In this document: piece after piece, positions 1 to 7,917 of the stretch
Numbering within the stretch: the first letter of the stretch is position 1
Layout of the letters: every line of letters starts with the position of its first letter
Source of the DNA: Armatimonadota bacterium
Lineage (GTDB): Bacteria > Armatimonadota > JADLDR01
Assembly: GCA_020846535.1 (NCBI GenBank)
Contig: JADLDR010000216.1
Location: 1-32,578 of the forward strand
Length of the DNA stretch: 32,578 nucleotides
Direction: 5' to 3'
Notes under the pieces: model-generated
Database searches by the model: none
Seen by the model: the letters and a program-made list of their open reading frames with translations, nothing else
What the model was told of the DNA's origin: nothing
Made by a program: the position numbers and the translations under genes

Positions 1-100
1 GGTCACCCATCCCAGGGGAGAGCGGTCACCCCGCCCCCAGGAGCGGAGGATGTTTCCCCTTCTCTGGATAGCGATGGGACGCGATGCATCGCGCCCCTAC
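1..100 (+). repeat. Composite intergenic repeat, copy 1 (right end, cut by window edge)
   Basis: Bases 6-56 match 12036-12088 almost base for base. The copy ends at 80-100 in a palindrome centred on GCGATGCATCGC followed by GCCCCTAC. The same type of ending, a palindrome containing GCGCGAT/ATCGCGC next to GTAGGGG or CCCCTAC, closes both ends of the copy at 27910-28166. The left part lies outside the window. The repeat is non-coding and sits just beyond the 3' end of lepA; 101-162 shows nothing recognisable. Confidence 0.75.
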
Positions 101-162
101 CCCGCATCGGCCTTAATTCGGGTAGGGAGCAACTTGGGTGAAGTTAGACGCTCAGGCCCGGC

Positions 163-1968
163 TCAATCTCCGATCTTCAGGACGCTCATGAAGGCTTCCT
201 GCGGGACTTCGACATTGCCGACCTGCTTCATCCGCTTTTTGCCTTCTTTCTGCTTTTCCAGGAGCTTTCGCTTGCGAGTGATGTCCCCGCCGTAGCATTT
301 GGCGATCACGTTTTTGCGGAAGGGCTTGACCGACTCGGCGGCGATGACCTTGCTGCCGATGGCGGCCTGGATGCGGATTTCGAACATCTGCCGGGGCAGG
401 ATGCCCTTCAGCCGTTCCACCAGGTTGCGGCCCCGGGGATACGCCTTGTCCCGATGGGTGATGAAGGAGAGCGCGTCCACCGGAGCGCCGTTCAGGAGGA
501 TATCCAGCTTCACCAGTTCGGATTCCTGATAGCCGCTCAGTTCGTAGTCGAAGGAGGCGTAGCCCTTGGTCCGGCTTTTGAGCTGGTCGAAGAAATCCAT
601 CAGGATTTCGCTCAGGGGCAGCTTGTAGGAGAGGATCACCCGGTCGGTTCCCGAGTATTCCATGTTTTTGAAGACGCCGCGCCTGTCCTGGGCCAGATCG
701 AGGCAGGCTCCCACAAAACCGCTCGGGACGATGATGGTCGCATCCACATACGGCTCTTCCACCTTTTCGATCTCTCCGGCGGGGGGCATCAGGATGGGAT
801 TGTCGATCTCCAGCGCCTGCCCGCCTTTCCGGTGGACCCGGAAGATGACGCTGGGGGCGGTGGCGATCAAATCGAGGTCGAACTCCCGTTCCAGGCGTTC
901 CTGGACGATCTCCATATGGAGCAGCCCCAGGAAGCCGCACCGGAACCCGAACCCCAGGGCCGCCGAACTTTCCGGCTCGAAGGACAAGGCGGCGTCGTTG
1001 AGCTGCAATTTCAGCAGGGCTTCCCGGAGGTCGGGGTACTGGGTGCTGTCGATGGGGTAGAGGCCGCAGAAGACCATCGGTTTGGCCTTTTTGTAGCCGG
1101 GCAGAGCGTCCTTGGCCGGGACCGCGGCCTCGGTGACGGTGTCACCCACCTGGCAGTCGGTGACGTTTTTGATGCCTGCGGTCAGGTAGCCGACCTCTCC
1201 GGCCTCCAGCCTGCCGGTGGCGGTCATGCCGGGCTGGAAGACGCCCAGGCCGATCACCTCGAACGTCCTGCCGGTCGCCATCATTTTGATCTCCATCCCG
1301 GGCCGGATGGCCCCGTCCACCACCCGGATATAGGCCACCACCCCCAGGTAGTGGTCGAAATGGGAATCGAAGATCAGGGCGCGAAGCGGGGCGTCCGGGT
1401 TGCCGGAGGGCGGCGGGATGCGGCCCACCACCGCCTCCAGAATCTCCCCGGTGCCGATGCCCTCCCGGGCCGATGCGAGGATGGCGTCCTGGGCCTCCAG
1501 GAGGAGGACGTTTTCGATCTCCTGCCGGACGCGCTCCGGCTCCGCGCCGGGCAGATCTATTTTGTTGATGACCGGGACGATCTCCAGCCCGTTGCCCAGG
1601 GCCAGGTTGACGTTCGCCATTGTCTGCGCCTCCACCCCCTGGAAGGCGTCCACCACCAGGACCGCGCCCTCGCAGGCGGCCAGGCTGCGGGAGACTTCAT
1701 AGGTGAAATCGACATGCCCGGGGGTGTCGATGAGGTTGAGGGTATACTCCTGCCCGTCCCGGGCGCGGTATTTCAGGCGAACCGCGGTCATCTTGATGGT
1801 GATGCCGCGCTCCCGCTCCAGGTCCATCGAGTCCAGCACCTGCTCCTGCATCTCCGACCGGGAAATGGTTCCCGTATATTCCAGAATGCGGTCGGCAAGG
1901 GTGGACTTCCCGTGATCGATATGGGCGATGATGCTGAAATTGCGTATGTGGGATCGAAGATGGCTCAT
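163..1968 (-). CDS. lepA: Elongation factor 4 (LepA), ribosomal back-translocase GTPase
   Basis: The 601-residue protein has the normal family length. The G1 P-loop AHIDHGKST lies at about residues 15-23, followed by the G3 motif DTPGHVDF and the G4 motif NKID. The C-terminal domain carries the LepA-specific stretch around [14 protein letters not shown] and ends SVLKIGD. LepA is a translational GTPase that binds the ribosome and remodels stalled or mis-translocated complexes; it acts in the cytoplasm and at the membrane. The ATG at 1968 has no Shine-Dalgarno sequence in front of it, and a promoter -10 box begins only six bases upstream, so the mRNA may be leaderless. Family assignment is certain; leaderless expression is inference. 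Confidence 0.98.
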   Translation of the reverse strand: MSHLRSHIRNFSIIAHIDHGKSTLADRILEYTGTISRSEMQEQVLDSMDLERERGITIKMTAVRLKYRARDGQEYTLNLIDTPGHVDFTYEVSRSLAACEGAVLVVDAFQGVEAQTMANVNLALGNGLEIVPVINKIDLPGAEPERVRQEIENVLLLEAQDAILASAREGIGTGEILEAVVGRIPPPSGNPDAPLRALIFDSHFDHYLGVVAYIRVVDGAIRPGMEIKMMATGRTFEVIGLGVFQPGMTATGRLEAGEVGYLTAGIKNVTDCQVGDTVTEAAVPAKDALPGYKKAKPMVFCGLYPIDSTQYPDLREALLKLQLNDAALSFEPESSAALGFGFRCGFLGLLHMEIVQERLEREFDLDLIATAPSVIFRVHRKGGQALEIDNPILMPPAGEIEKVEEPYVDATIIVPSGFVGACLDLAQDRRGVFKNMEYSGTDRVILSYKLPLSEILMDFFDQLKSRTKGYASFDYELSGYQESELVKLDILLNGAPVDALSFITHRDKAYPRGRNLVERLKGILPRQMFEIRIQAAIGSKVIAAESVKPFRKNVIAKCYGGDITRKRKLLEKQKEGKKRMKQVGNVEVPQEAFMSVLKIGD

Positions 1969-1974
1969 GCTACT

Positions 1975-2004
1975 ATTCTATCAGAAAGACAGCTTTCGCG
2001 TCAA
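1975..2004 (-). promoter_or_regulatory. Sigma70-like promoter for lepA
   Basis: On the minus strand TTGACG (1999-2004) is followed after 18 bases by TAGAAT (1975-1980). The expected transcription start, about seven bases past the -10 box, coincides with the A of the lepA ATG at 1968. Confidence 0.65.
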
Positions 2005-2024
2005 CGCAGGGGAGAGAGGGAAAT

Positions 2025-2957
2025 TTAACAGGGCGACAAGATCGATGTTTCTTCAAACCAGGAGACATGCAGCGCTGCCAACCGGGGGATAGCGCGGCAG
2101 GCCATGGCATAATAATCCGGATGCCTCTCGACGCCCACTGCCCGCACACCGACGGCTTCCGCAGCGGCAATCGTAGATCCGGACCCCATGAAGGGATCGG
2201 CGATAACGCCTTCTCCCAGAGGCAGAGCCACATAGACCAGTCGCCGTAAAAAGGACTGTGGTTTGAGGCTCGGATGTGGGGCGATCAGGCGTTCCTCACG
2301 CGGCGTGCGCTCGCTTTCGATCACATCGCAGAACGGTCTGTCATCGGGTGTGCGCCGCAGGCCGCCGGTCTGAAACTCCTTCAAGCAATCGCTGACCTTC
2401 ATGCCGGGCAGCATCGGCTTGCGGAAAAGCCCCCAGGGTTCATAACAGCCCCGGGGCAGGGAGGTGACATTCGGAAAATCCGTTTCGGCGTTTTTAGGGC
2501 GGTCCCCTCCCCGCAGGGTCCTGACCAGACGGATCACCTCGCCGCGGAACTCCAGCCCACCTTCCACAAGGACGGAAAAAACGATCTGGGATAAAAAGGC
2601 GTTGGAGGCCATGAAAAGATGGCCCCCTGGCCGCAGCGCCCGGCAGACGCTTTTGGCCCATTCTGAAAAAAAACACCTGAGAATCTCTCGTTCCTTCTGT
2701 GTCAGGGCGGTAAAGCGCGGAAGGGGAGAGCGCATGCGGCCGTCAAACGCTGGGGGAATTCTCCATATTCCTCCGTTTCCATTGTCTCTTTTCTCAAGCT
2801 GGCCGCTGTCATATTCTTTGACGCCATATGGAGGGTCCGTAACGACAGCATGGACGCTGTTTTCCGGCAGGAGGCGGAACCACTCCAGGCAATCGGCGTG
2901 GACGATTTCAGATTCGCCGATTTTTTCTGATGGATAGCTTTCCGCCCGTTCCCCCAT
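2025..2957 (-). CDS. Orphan DNA methyltransferase (beta class, probably N6-adenine)
   Basis: The 310-residue protein has catalytic motif IV DPPYG at residues 41-45 and the SAM-binding motif FMGSGST near residue 254. Motif IV before motif I defines the beta class of amino-methyltransferases, and DPPY usually means adenine N6 modification. The region between them holds the target-recognition part; the recognition sequence cannot be read from the protein. No restriction endonuclease gene is beside it, so it looks like a solitary methylase with an epigenetic or anti-restriction role. It has its own consensus promoter and a very short leader. Its stop codon lies only 20 bases upstream of the lepA -35 box, so lepA may also receive read-through. 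Confidence 0.9.
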   Translation of the reverse strand: MGERAESYPSEKIGESEIVHADCLEWFRLLPENSVHAVVTDPPYGVKEYDSGQLEKRDNGNGGIWRIPPAFDGRMRSPLPRFTALTQKEREILRCFFSEWAKSVCRALRPGGHLFMASNAFLSQIVFSVLVEGGLEFRGEVIRLVRTLRGGDRPKNAETDFPNVTSLPRGCYEPWGLFRKPMLPGMKVSDCLKEFQTGGLRRTPDDRPFCDVIESERTPREERLIAPHPSLKPQSFLRRLVYVALPLGEGVIADPFMGSGSTIAAAEAVGVRAVGVERHPDYYAMACRAIPRLAALHVSWFEETSILSPC

Positions 2958-2989
2958 CGTTCCCCCCGAACATTAAAGGCTGCTATGAT

Positions 2990-3018
2990 ATTATAACTTA
3001 TGCGAGTTCGCCTGTCAA
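2990..3018 (-). promoter_or_regulatory. Perfect consensus sigma70 promoter for the methyltransferase
   Basis: On the minus strand TTGACA (3013-3018), exactly 17 bases, then TATAAT (2990-2995). The predicted start is near 2983, giving a leader of about 26 bases before the ATG at 2957. All twelve hexamer bases match consensus, which is unusual for a chromosomal housekeeping gene and suggests strong constitutive expression. Confidence 0.85.
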
Positions 3019-3050
3019 TAGCTCCGAGGCTGAGGCAAAGGTCGCAGGCA

Positions 3051-3079
3051 ATAAAAAGGAGGCCATCTCTGGCCTCCTT
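3051..3079 (-). terminator. Rho-independent terminator after the PilB/GspE gene
   Basis: A 10-bp perfect stem, AAGGAGGCCA (3056-3065) against TGGCCTCCTT (3070-3079), with a four-base loop. On the minus strand it is followed by TTTTATT. It lies 22 bases past the stop of the ATPase gene at 3101. Confidence 0.9.
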
Positions 3080-3100
3080 CAGTCTCAAAGCGGCTATAGC

Positions 3101-4834
3101 CTACCCCGATACGTCCTCATCTTCCACGAAGACGCGCTTTTCCACTTCGTCGAAGCTGGTGATGCCCCGGAGTATCTTCTGGGCGGCATCCTGCTGCATA
3201 GTGGTCATCCCGGCTCGGACGGCGGCATCCTTGATGGCCGCATAGCTGGCTCTCAGTCGCGCCATATCTTGTATTTCGTTGTTCATAGTCATCAGCTCGA
3301 AGACGCCCATCCGGCCCTTGAAGCCGCCGTTGCAGTAGGAACAGCCGACGGGCCGGTGGAAGAGGGGATCGGATTCGGCGGACAGCCCAATCCGGTTGAT
3401 TTCCTCCCCGGAAGGGACATAAGGGGCCGCGCAATGAGGGCACAGCACCCGCACAAGCCTCTGGGCCAGCACGCCGATGATAGCCGAACTGATCAGGAAC
3501 GATTCCACGTCCATATCCAGGAGGCGGGGGATGGCGCTGGGGGCGCTGTTGCAGTGCAGGGTGGCGAAGACCAGGTGGCCGGTCAGGGCGGCGCGGAAAG
3601 CGATATCCGCGGTTTCCATATCGCGGATCTCGCCCACCAGGATCACATCCGGGTCCTGGCGCAGGATCGAGCGGAGCTGCGCGGCGAAGGTCAGCCCGGC
3701 CCTGACATTGACATTGGACTGGCTGATGCCGGACATCTCGTATTCTACCGGGTCTTCGACGGTGATGATGTTGGTTTCCTCGGATTTGATGGCATTCAAC
3801 ACCGAATAAAGGGTGGTGGTCTTCCCGCTTCCGGTCGGGCCGGTGACCAGGATGATGCCGTAGGGCTTGCGGATGAGGCTGTTGAAGCGTTCCAGGTCGC
3901 TTTCGGAAAACCCGAGGCGGTCGAGGCCGGCTATGCTATTGGCCTTGTCGAGAATCCGCATGACCACCCGCTCCCCGTAGATGGTGGGCAGGGTGGAGAT
4001 GCGGAGATCGATCAGCCGGTTCTCGGCCCTGATGGTGGCGCGCCCGTCCTGCGGCAGCCTCCGTTCGGAGATATCCATCTCCCCCATGATCTTGATGCGG
4101 GAGATACAGGCCGCTTGAATGGATTTGGGGATATCCCGCACGTGGCGCAGCACCCCGTCCACCCGGTAGCGCAGCTCGAAGGTTTTCGCCCGCGGCTCCA
4201 GATGGATGTCGCTGGCTCCGCTGCGGACTGCCTCGGCGATCATGAGATTGACCATCCGGATCACCGGGGCCTGGTCGCTCTGCCTCCGGGCCTCGTTGAC
4301 ATCTTCCTCATAGTAATCGGTTTCTTTGGGCGTATAGCTGATATCCATGATCGCTTCATCGATGCTGGATGTGAGGTCCGCCCCGTTATGGTTGCCGGAT
4401 GCGGTGTAGTGCTTCATAACGGCCCGCTGCACATGGCTTTCAGGGGCCATCAGAGGCTCCACCCGCAGCCGGGTCTCTCGCTGGATGAGGTCTATCGTCT
4501 CGACATCGAGCGGGTTGCTCATCGCGACCACCAGGCGGTCGCCCTGGCGGCTGACCGGGATGATGGAATGGGTGCGGGCGATATTTTCCGAAACGAGCTG
4601 GATCACATCCGGATCGACGGCATAATCCGAAAGATAGACATGGGGGATATCGAGCTGGAGCGCCCAGGTTTCCGTGATATCCTCTTCGGTGACATAGCCC
4701 ATATCGATCAGGATATGTCCCAGCCGCTTGCCGGTTTTCTTCTGCTCATCGAGAGCTTGATCGAGCTGCTCTTTCGTCACCAGCCCGGCGGCGATCAGAA
4801 TCTCGCCCAGACGCTTCTTATACGACCTTTGCAC
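3101..4834 (-). CDS. Type IV pilus assembly / type II secretion ATPase (PilB/GspE family)
   Basis: The 577-residue protein is a hexameric motor ATPase that powers pilin polymerisation or type II secretion at the inner membrane. In order: an N-terminal GspE_N/MshEN-type domain (about 5-150), a linker, the N2 domain with the SDIHLEP stretch, and the RecA-like core. Walker A GPTGSGKTTT lies near residue 332, the Asp box near 360, Walker B DVILVGEIRD near 395, and the His box TGHLVFATLH follows. A zinc site of two CxxC pairs (LCPHC near 463, CSYC near 498) is intact, so it should be active. The GTG start is supported by a GGAGGAG sequence upstream. No other pilus gene (pilC, pilT, pilins) is in the window, so PilB and GspE cannot be told apart. 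An imperfect hairpin and 80 bases separate it from the CheB-like gene upstream. Confidence 0.93.
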   Translation of the reverse strand: MQRSYKKRLGEILIAAGLVTKEQLDQALDEQKKTGKRLGHILIDMGYVTEEDITETWALQLDIPHVYLSDYAVDPDVIQLVSENIARTHSIIPVSRQGDRLVVAMSNPLDVETIDLIQRETRLRVEPLMAPESHVQRAVMKHYTASGNHNGADLTSSIDEAIMDISYTPKETDYYEEDVNEARRQSDQAPVIRMVNLMIAEAVRSGASDIHLEPRAKTFELRYRVDGVLRHVRDIPKSIQAACISRIKIMGEMDISERRLPQDGRATIRAENRLIDLRISTLPTIYGERVVMRILDKANSIAGLDRLGFSESDLERFNSLIRKPYGIILVTGPTGSGKTTTLYSVLNAIKSEETNIITVEDPVEYEMSGISQSNVNVRAGLTFAAQLRSILRQDPDVILVGEIRDMETADIAFRAALTGHLVFATLHCNSAPSAIPRLLDMDVESFLISSAIIGVLAQRLVRVLCPHCAAPYVPSGEEINRIGLSAESDPLFHRPVGCSYCNGGFKGRMGVFELMTMNNEIQDMARLRASYAAIKDAAVRAGMTTMQQDAAQKILRGITSFDEVEKRVFVEDEDVSG

Positions 4835-4873
4835 CTTCTCCTCCTGCGAGTGGATGTATCCATGTTCAATGTA

Positions 4874-4893
4874 GAAGGCGTTCGGACGCCTTC
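4874..4893. other. Hairpin between CheB-like gene and PilB/GspE gene
   Basis: An 8-bp stem GAAGGCGT (4874-4881) with ACGCCTTC (4886-4893) around a four-base loop. No T-run follows it on either strand, so it may be a weak or processing hairpin that lets some transcription through to the ATPase gene. Confidence 0.4.
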
Positions 4894-4914
4894 ATGTTCT
4901 TCAACGGCCTGCCG

Positions 4915-5985
4915 CTACAAACGGGTCGGCAGCGCGTAGCGTTCGGCGATGGCTCTGGCGGCGTTGCAGACCTCCTCCACCATGAACCACAGGGGGACCG
5001 ATTTATCGACCACCTGGTCGGCTACGGCGGCGGCGGGCAGGTCGTAAACAACGGCGGTGGAAGCGTCCTCGGCGAAAGTTCTCCCCCCTACGGCCCGGAT
5101 CGCTTTCAGCCCCACCACGCCGTCGCGCCCCAGACCGGTCAAAAGAACGCCGACGGCATGGGAGCCATATACGGAAGCCACCGAACCCATCAGCCGGTCC
5201 GTAACATGCTCCTGCATCTCCGGCCCGGCAATTTCGTGCATTTTGATTCTGACGAATCGCCTGGCCTCGATATAGTCTTCCTCCACCACCGCAGACTCCC
5301 CGCCCGGCATGATGTATACCTGCCCGGCAATGATTTCGTCTCCGTGCTGCGCCTCTTTGACCGGCATCCGGGTCACCTGGCCGACCCGTTCGGCCAGGAT
5401 GCGGCTGAAGCCGCGGCGGCTGGCCTGGGCGATCAGGATGGCCGCCGGGAAATCGGGGGGGAAGTGAGGGGCCAGCTTCATGAGCGCGATCTGCCCCCCG
5501 GTCGAGGCTCCGATCACGACCGCCATATCGCCGGTTTCGGGGATTTCGATCCGGCGGGGCGCAGGGGGTTCGATCAGCCGGGAGACCGCCGCCTGGTGGA
5601 CGGCCTCCAGCAGCGATCCCTGCAATTCGTCCAGGAAATGAGAGCCGGAGCCGCTGACCTCCAGAAGAGCCATATGCCGGATCTCCCCGGCGCATTTGAG
5701 GAGGGCGGGGTCGTCTATCTGAGAGCCGTAGACCACCAGAGGGGACAGAGTATCGCTGCGAAGGCGGTAAATGCCTTCGAGAAAACCTTCGCTGCCCGCG
5801 TGATAGCCGAGGATCACCACATCGGGGGTGAGGTAGCCGAGGCTGTCCTGGGCGTCTTTGTGGCTGCTGACAGCGCCAATGATTTCGATATCGGAGGCAG
5901 TGCGGAGCATGGCTGTCAAGCCTTTCCGCAGGATGTCGGATTTCTCGACAACCAGTACTTTGATAAGGGACATAGTGGCATCCAT
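4915..5985 (-). CDS. Degenerate CheB-like protein (pseudo-receiver plus inactive methylesterase domain)
   Basis: The 356-residue protein has CheB architecture: a receiver-like domain (about 5-125), a linker, and a CheB methylesterase domain (about 153-345). CheB normally removes methyl groups from chemoreceptors when its receiver is phosphorylated. Here the receiver's phospho-accepting Asp is Gly60 (VVILGYHAG), the acidic pair is reduced to Glu-Lys at 14-15, and the usual conserved Lys region is not recognisable. In the esterase domain the nucleophile Ser161 (GASTGG) and the Asp288 of LTGLGRDG remain, but the catalytic His of the QHMP motif is Ala188 (AQASRRG). Phosphorylation and esterase activity are therefore both unlikely. 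It follows a 96-residue unknown gene by six bases and precedes the pilus/secretion ATPase. An internal ATG at 5973 is an alternative start. I infer a binding or scaffolding role. Confidence 0.85.
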   Translation of the reverse strand: MDATMSLIKVLVVEKSDILRKGLTAMLRTASDIEIIGAVSSHKDAQDSLGYLTPDVVILGYHAGSEGFLEGIYRLRSDTLSPLVVYGSQIDDPALLKCAGEIRHMALLEVSGSGSHFLDELQGSLLEAVHQAAVSRLIEPPAPRRIEIPETGDMAVVIGASTGGQIALMKLAPHFPPDFPAAILIAQASRRGFSRILAERVGQVTRMPVKEAQHGDEIIAGQVYIMPGGESAVVEEDYIEARRFVRIKMHEIAGPEMQEHVTDRLMGSVASVYGSHAVGVLLTGLGRDGVVGLKAIRAVGGRTFAEDASTAVVYDLPAAAVADQVVDKSVPLWFMVEEVCNAARAIAERYALPTRL

Positions 5986-5991
5986 GAATCG

Positions 5992-6282
5992 TTAGAGGGT
6001 AGCGTTCGCGCTCCCTGCGGATGGGGAAGGAGGCTCCAGCTTATATTTTTTAATGAATTCGGCGTTGGAAAGCAGCTTCAAATCCTCGCCGATGTAATCG
6101 GCGAACTTCCGCATCTGCTCGCTGTCGGAGGAGCTGGCTTTCACGAAGGAGGGAATCCCGACCCGACGCCGGATCACCACATGGGTGAAGACCCGGAAGA
6201 CCGGCCCGGCGGTCACGGTATCGACCTCCCAGAAGCCATCCGCCGCTTCATTCAATTGCTCATCCGTAAAATCCATCGACAT
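5992..6282 (-). CDS. Hypothetical 96-residue protein
   Basis: I do not recognise this protein. It begins with an acidic stretch (MSMDFTDEQLNEA), has a central basic beta-like segment (VVIRRRVGIPSF), then a helix-prone part and a Pro/Ser-rich tail. There is no signal peptide, membrane segment or Cys pair. It lies 16 bases after the serine hydrolase stop and six bases before the CheB-like start, so all three are very probably on one transcript. An AAGGA sequence precedes the ATG. Its constant spacing with the CheB-like gene suggests a partner role, but nothing in the sequence proves it. Confidence 0.7.
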   Translation of the reverse strand: MSMDFTDEQLNEAADGFWEVDTVTAGPVFRVFTHVVIRRRVGIPSFVKASSSDSEQMRKFADYIGEDLKLLSNAEFIKKYKLEPPSPSAGSANATL

Positions 6283-6298
6283 GGGTGTTTGGTTTCCT

Positions 6299-7096
6299 TC
6301 ATGCCCGGCGCGTCATGTCGGATGACATGCAGTGTTGATAGATCGCCTCGGAAATACGCCCGATCTTTTCCTGTCCTGATGCGCGGTCGGGAATGCCTTC
6401 GCAGAAAACGGTCAGCACGTAGGGGCCGGAAGAGGAATAGATGATGCCTGCGTCGTGCGCCGCGCCGGTCAGTTCGCCCGTTTTATGGGCCATTTCGATG
6501 CCTTCCGGCAGATACCGGGCCAGTTTCTCCTTGTCCTGCTGGCGGCTCAGGATATCGAGCGCCGTCCGGCAGACCGGCTCCGGAACGCCTTCCTGCCGGT
6601 AGAGCCTTTCGAAAAGACGGGCGGTTTCGATGGGGGTGGTGGTGTTCTCCAGCCCGGCAGCCGCCGCCTCGAAGTCCATAAATCTTCGCCGAAGGCGCGT
6701 TTCCTCCAAACCCAGGGCGGCCAACCGCTCATTGACCCGGTTCATGCCGACCCGATCTAGCAAAATGTTGCTGGCCGTGTTGTCGCTGACCACCGACATC
6801 AGCCGGGCCATGTCGAGGAACGTCAGTTCGATGCCGGAATGCAGCTCCTGTAGCACCCCGCTTCCGCCTGCCACATCCTCAGGTTTCAGGCTATACCGCT
6901 CGTCCAGCGAAAGCGCCTTCTCCTGGGCCTGCCAGAGCAACTCCAGCAGAATGGGCGCTTTCATGACGCTGGCTGCCCGGAACAGCGTTCGGCCTTCGAT
7001 ATCATCGGCCTCATCGCGGGTCAGGTGAATGAAGGCGATGCCGGTTCGACCTCTGGTATTAATTATGTCATCTTTCAAGCAATTCTTTAGATTCAT
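6299..7096 (-). CDS. Class A beta-lactamase-like serine hydrolase, no signal peptide
   Basis: The 265-residue protein has the three serine penicillin-binding-fold motifs: SxxK as SVMK (43-46), SDN (104-106) and KTG (205-207). The omega loop that normally carries ExxLN with Glu166 reads FEAAAAGLENTTTP, so the deacylating Glu is not in its usual motif. There is also no N-terminal signal peptide, unlike a periplasmic beta-lactamase. It is more likely a cytoplasmic esterase, peptidase or a penicillin-binding relative than a resistance enzyme. A GAGGGT sequence precedes the ATG at 7096. It is the first gene of the minus-strand block with the 96-residue protein and the CheB-like protein, and is divergent from the LuxR-type gene at 7233. 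Confidence 0.85.
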   Translation of the reverse strand: MNLKNCLKDDIINTRGRTGIAFIHLTRDEADDIEGRTLFRAASVMKAPILLELLWQAQEKALSLDERYSLKPEDVAGGSGVLQELHSGIELTFLDMARLMSVVSDNTASNILLDRVGMNRVNERLAALGLEETRLRRRFMDFEAAAAGLENTTTPIETARLFERLYRQEGVPEPVCRTALDILSRQQDKEKLARYLPEGIEMAHKTGELTGAAHDAGIIYSSSGPYVLTVFCEGIPDRASGQEKIGRISEAIYQHCMSSDMTRRA

Positions 7097-7232
7097 TCGA
7101 CCCTCGGATTATGGCCAGGATATGATGAGAGGCGTTGGGGGGAGCGCAGCCGGAAACTTGGTGAAAATACCGGGCTTTCTATGGAAGAACCCTGTAGGGA
7201 TGGATCGAGAAGGTGTGAAAGGAGTCTTGACA

Positions 7233-7511
7233 ATGAAACGTGCCGACATTCCCGGCATCGGCAGTGAGGATACCATCCGGCTGACCAAGCGCGAAGTGCA
7301 AGTCCTGACCCTGATTATCGAGGGCCGCGCCAGCCAGGAAGTGGCTGACATCCTTTATGTCAGCAAGCGGACAGTGGATTTCCATCTAGCGAATATCTAT
7401 GAAAAGCTGCAAGTCTCCAACCGGTTGCAGGCGTTCCGGCGGGCAACCCGGCTGGGCCTCATCCCAGGCAGCTCTCTGCTCCGCGATGCTTTAGATGGCG
7501 CTCGACAGTAA
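7233..7511 (+). CDS. Stand-alone LuxR/GerE-type helix-turn-helix regulator
   Basis: The 92-residue protein is almost entirely one LuxR C-terminal DNA-binding domain: LTKREVQVL, then ASQEVADIL, then the recognition helix VSKRTVDFHLANIYEKL. There is no receiver or ligand-binding domain, as in Bacillus GerE. The ATG at 7233 is chosen because AAAGGAG (7218-7224) sits eight bases upstream; an in-frame ATG at 7200 lacks such a site. It is divergent from the serine hydrolase/CheB-like block at 7096 and may control it. A strong terminator follows 17 bases after the stop codon. Confidence 0.88.
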   Translation: MKRADIPGIGSEDTIRLTKREVQVLTLIIEGRASQEVADILYVSKRTVDFHLANIYEKLQVSNRLQAFRRATRLGLIPGSSLLRDALDGARQ

Positions 7512-7528
7512 CCACACGCCGGTATCGG

Positions 7529-7563
7529 AGGCTACAGGTTTTTCCGCCTGTAGCCTGTTTTTT
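7529..7563 (+). terminator. Rho-independent terminator of the LuxR-type gene
   Basis: A 10-bp perfect stem, AGGCTACAGG (7529-7538) with CCTGTAGCCT (7547-7556), followed by G and six T residues. Confidence 0.93.
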
Positions 7564-7613
7564 GTACGGGGAACCACCGCCCTTCGGCCTTGTAAGGGGT
7601 CTATAACCCCAAC

Positions 7614-7645
7614 AAAGAGGGCGCATCTCGCGATGCGCCCTCTTT
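7614..7645. terminator. Bidirectional hairpin terminator between convergent genes
   Basis: A perfect 14-bp stem, AAAGAGGGCGCATC (7614-7627) with GATGCGCCCTCTTT (7632-7645), around a four-base loop. It lies seven bases past the stop codon of the minus-strand small gene at 7653. The A/T ends of the arms give short T-runs on both strands, so it is best read as the small gene's terminator and a second barrier to transcription from the left. Confidence 0.8.
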
Positions 7646-7652
7646 GGGTTTC

Positions 7653-7829
7653 TTATGACGATTCTCCTGGAATCTTACGGCGTTTAAGAATCACGATGAA
7701 GCGGTGGCCCATGTCGCTGGTCGGATACTGAAAGCAGGAGACGATCTCGAAGCGTTCGGCTCCCAGTTGGTTCAACTCCTCTTCATTCAGGCGGTTGTGA
7801 TCCAGCACCTTGTATTCCCACTGATCCAC
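7653..7829 (-). CDS. Small DUF4177-like protein (58 residues, GTG start)
   Basis: The reading frame starts GTG at 7829 and encodes MDQWEYKVLDHNRLNEEEL and onward to KRRKIPGESS. The pattern WEYKV, then LNQLGAERFEIVS, then a final beta-strand FIVILKRR matches the small DUF4177 family found widely in bacteria; its function is unknown. An AAAGGTGA sequence lies six bases upstream of the GTG, and a perfect hairpin terminator follows the TAA. Together these make this a real gene although it is short and lacks an ATG. It is not close enough to pdxT (88 bases away) to prove one operon, but pdxT read-through could reach it. Confidence 0.82.
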   Translation of the reverse strand: MDQWEYKVLDHNRLNEEELNQLGAERFEIVSCFQYPTSDMGHRFIVILKRRKIPGESS

Positions 7830-7917
7830 GGCTCTTCACCTTTCCCTTCGTATCGAATGTCTGCGCTGACAACAGGAAAGACTGCTTGCCTGCAAGTAGA
7901 GCCACCGGTCAGCCCTT

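Noticed and set aside
454..2028. Long plus-strand reading frame (over 500 codons)
   Set aside because: It is the complement shadow of lepA, has no recognisable domain and no ribosome-binding site, and arises from high GC.
4874..4893. Strong terminator between the CheB-like and ATPase genes
   Set aside because: The stem is only eight pairs and no T-run follows, so it is listed as a hairpin only.
2930..4939. 669-codon plus-strand frame
   Set aside because: Shadow of the PilB/GspE gene, whose minus-strand product has all motor motifs.
4894..6444. 516-codon plus-strand frame
   Set aside because: Shadow of the CheB-like, 96-residue and serine hydrolase genes.
7227..7232. TTGACA just before the LuxR-type gene
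   Set aside because: It lies between the ribosome-binding site and the ATG, with no -10 box at the right distance downstream.
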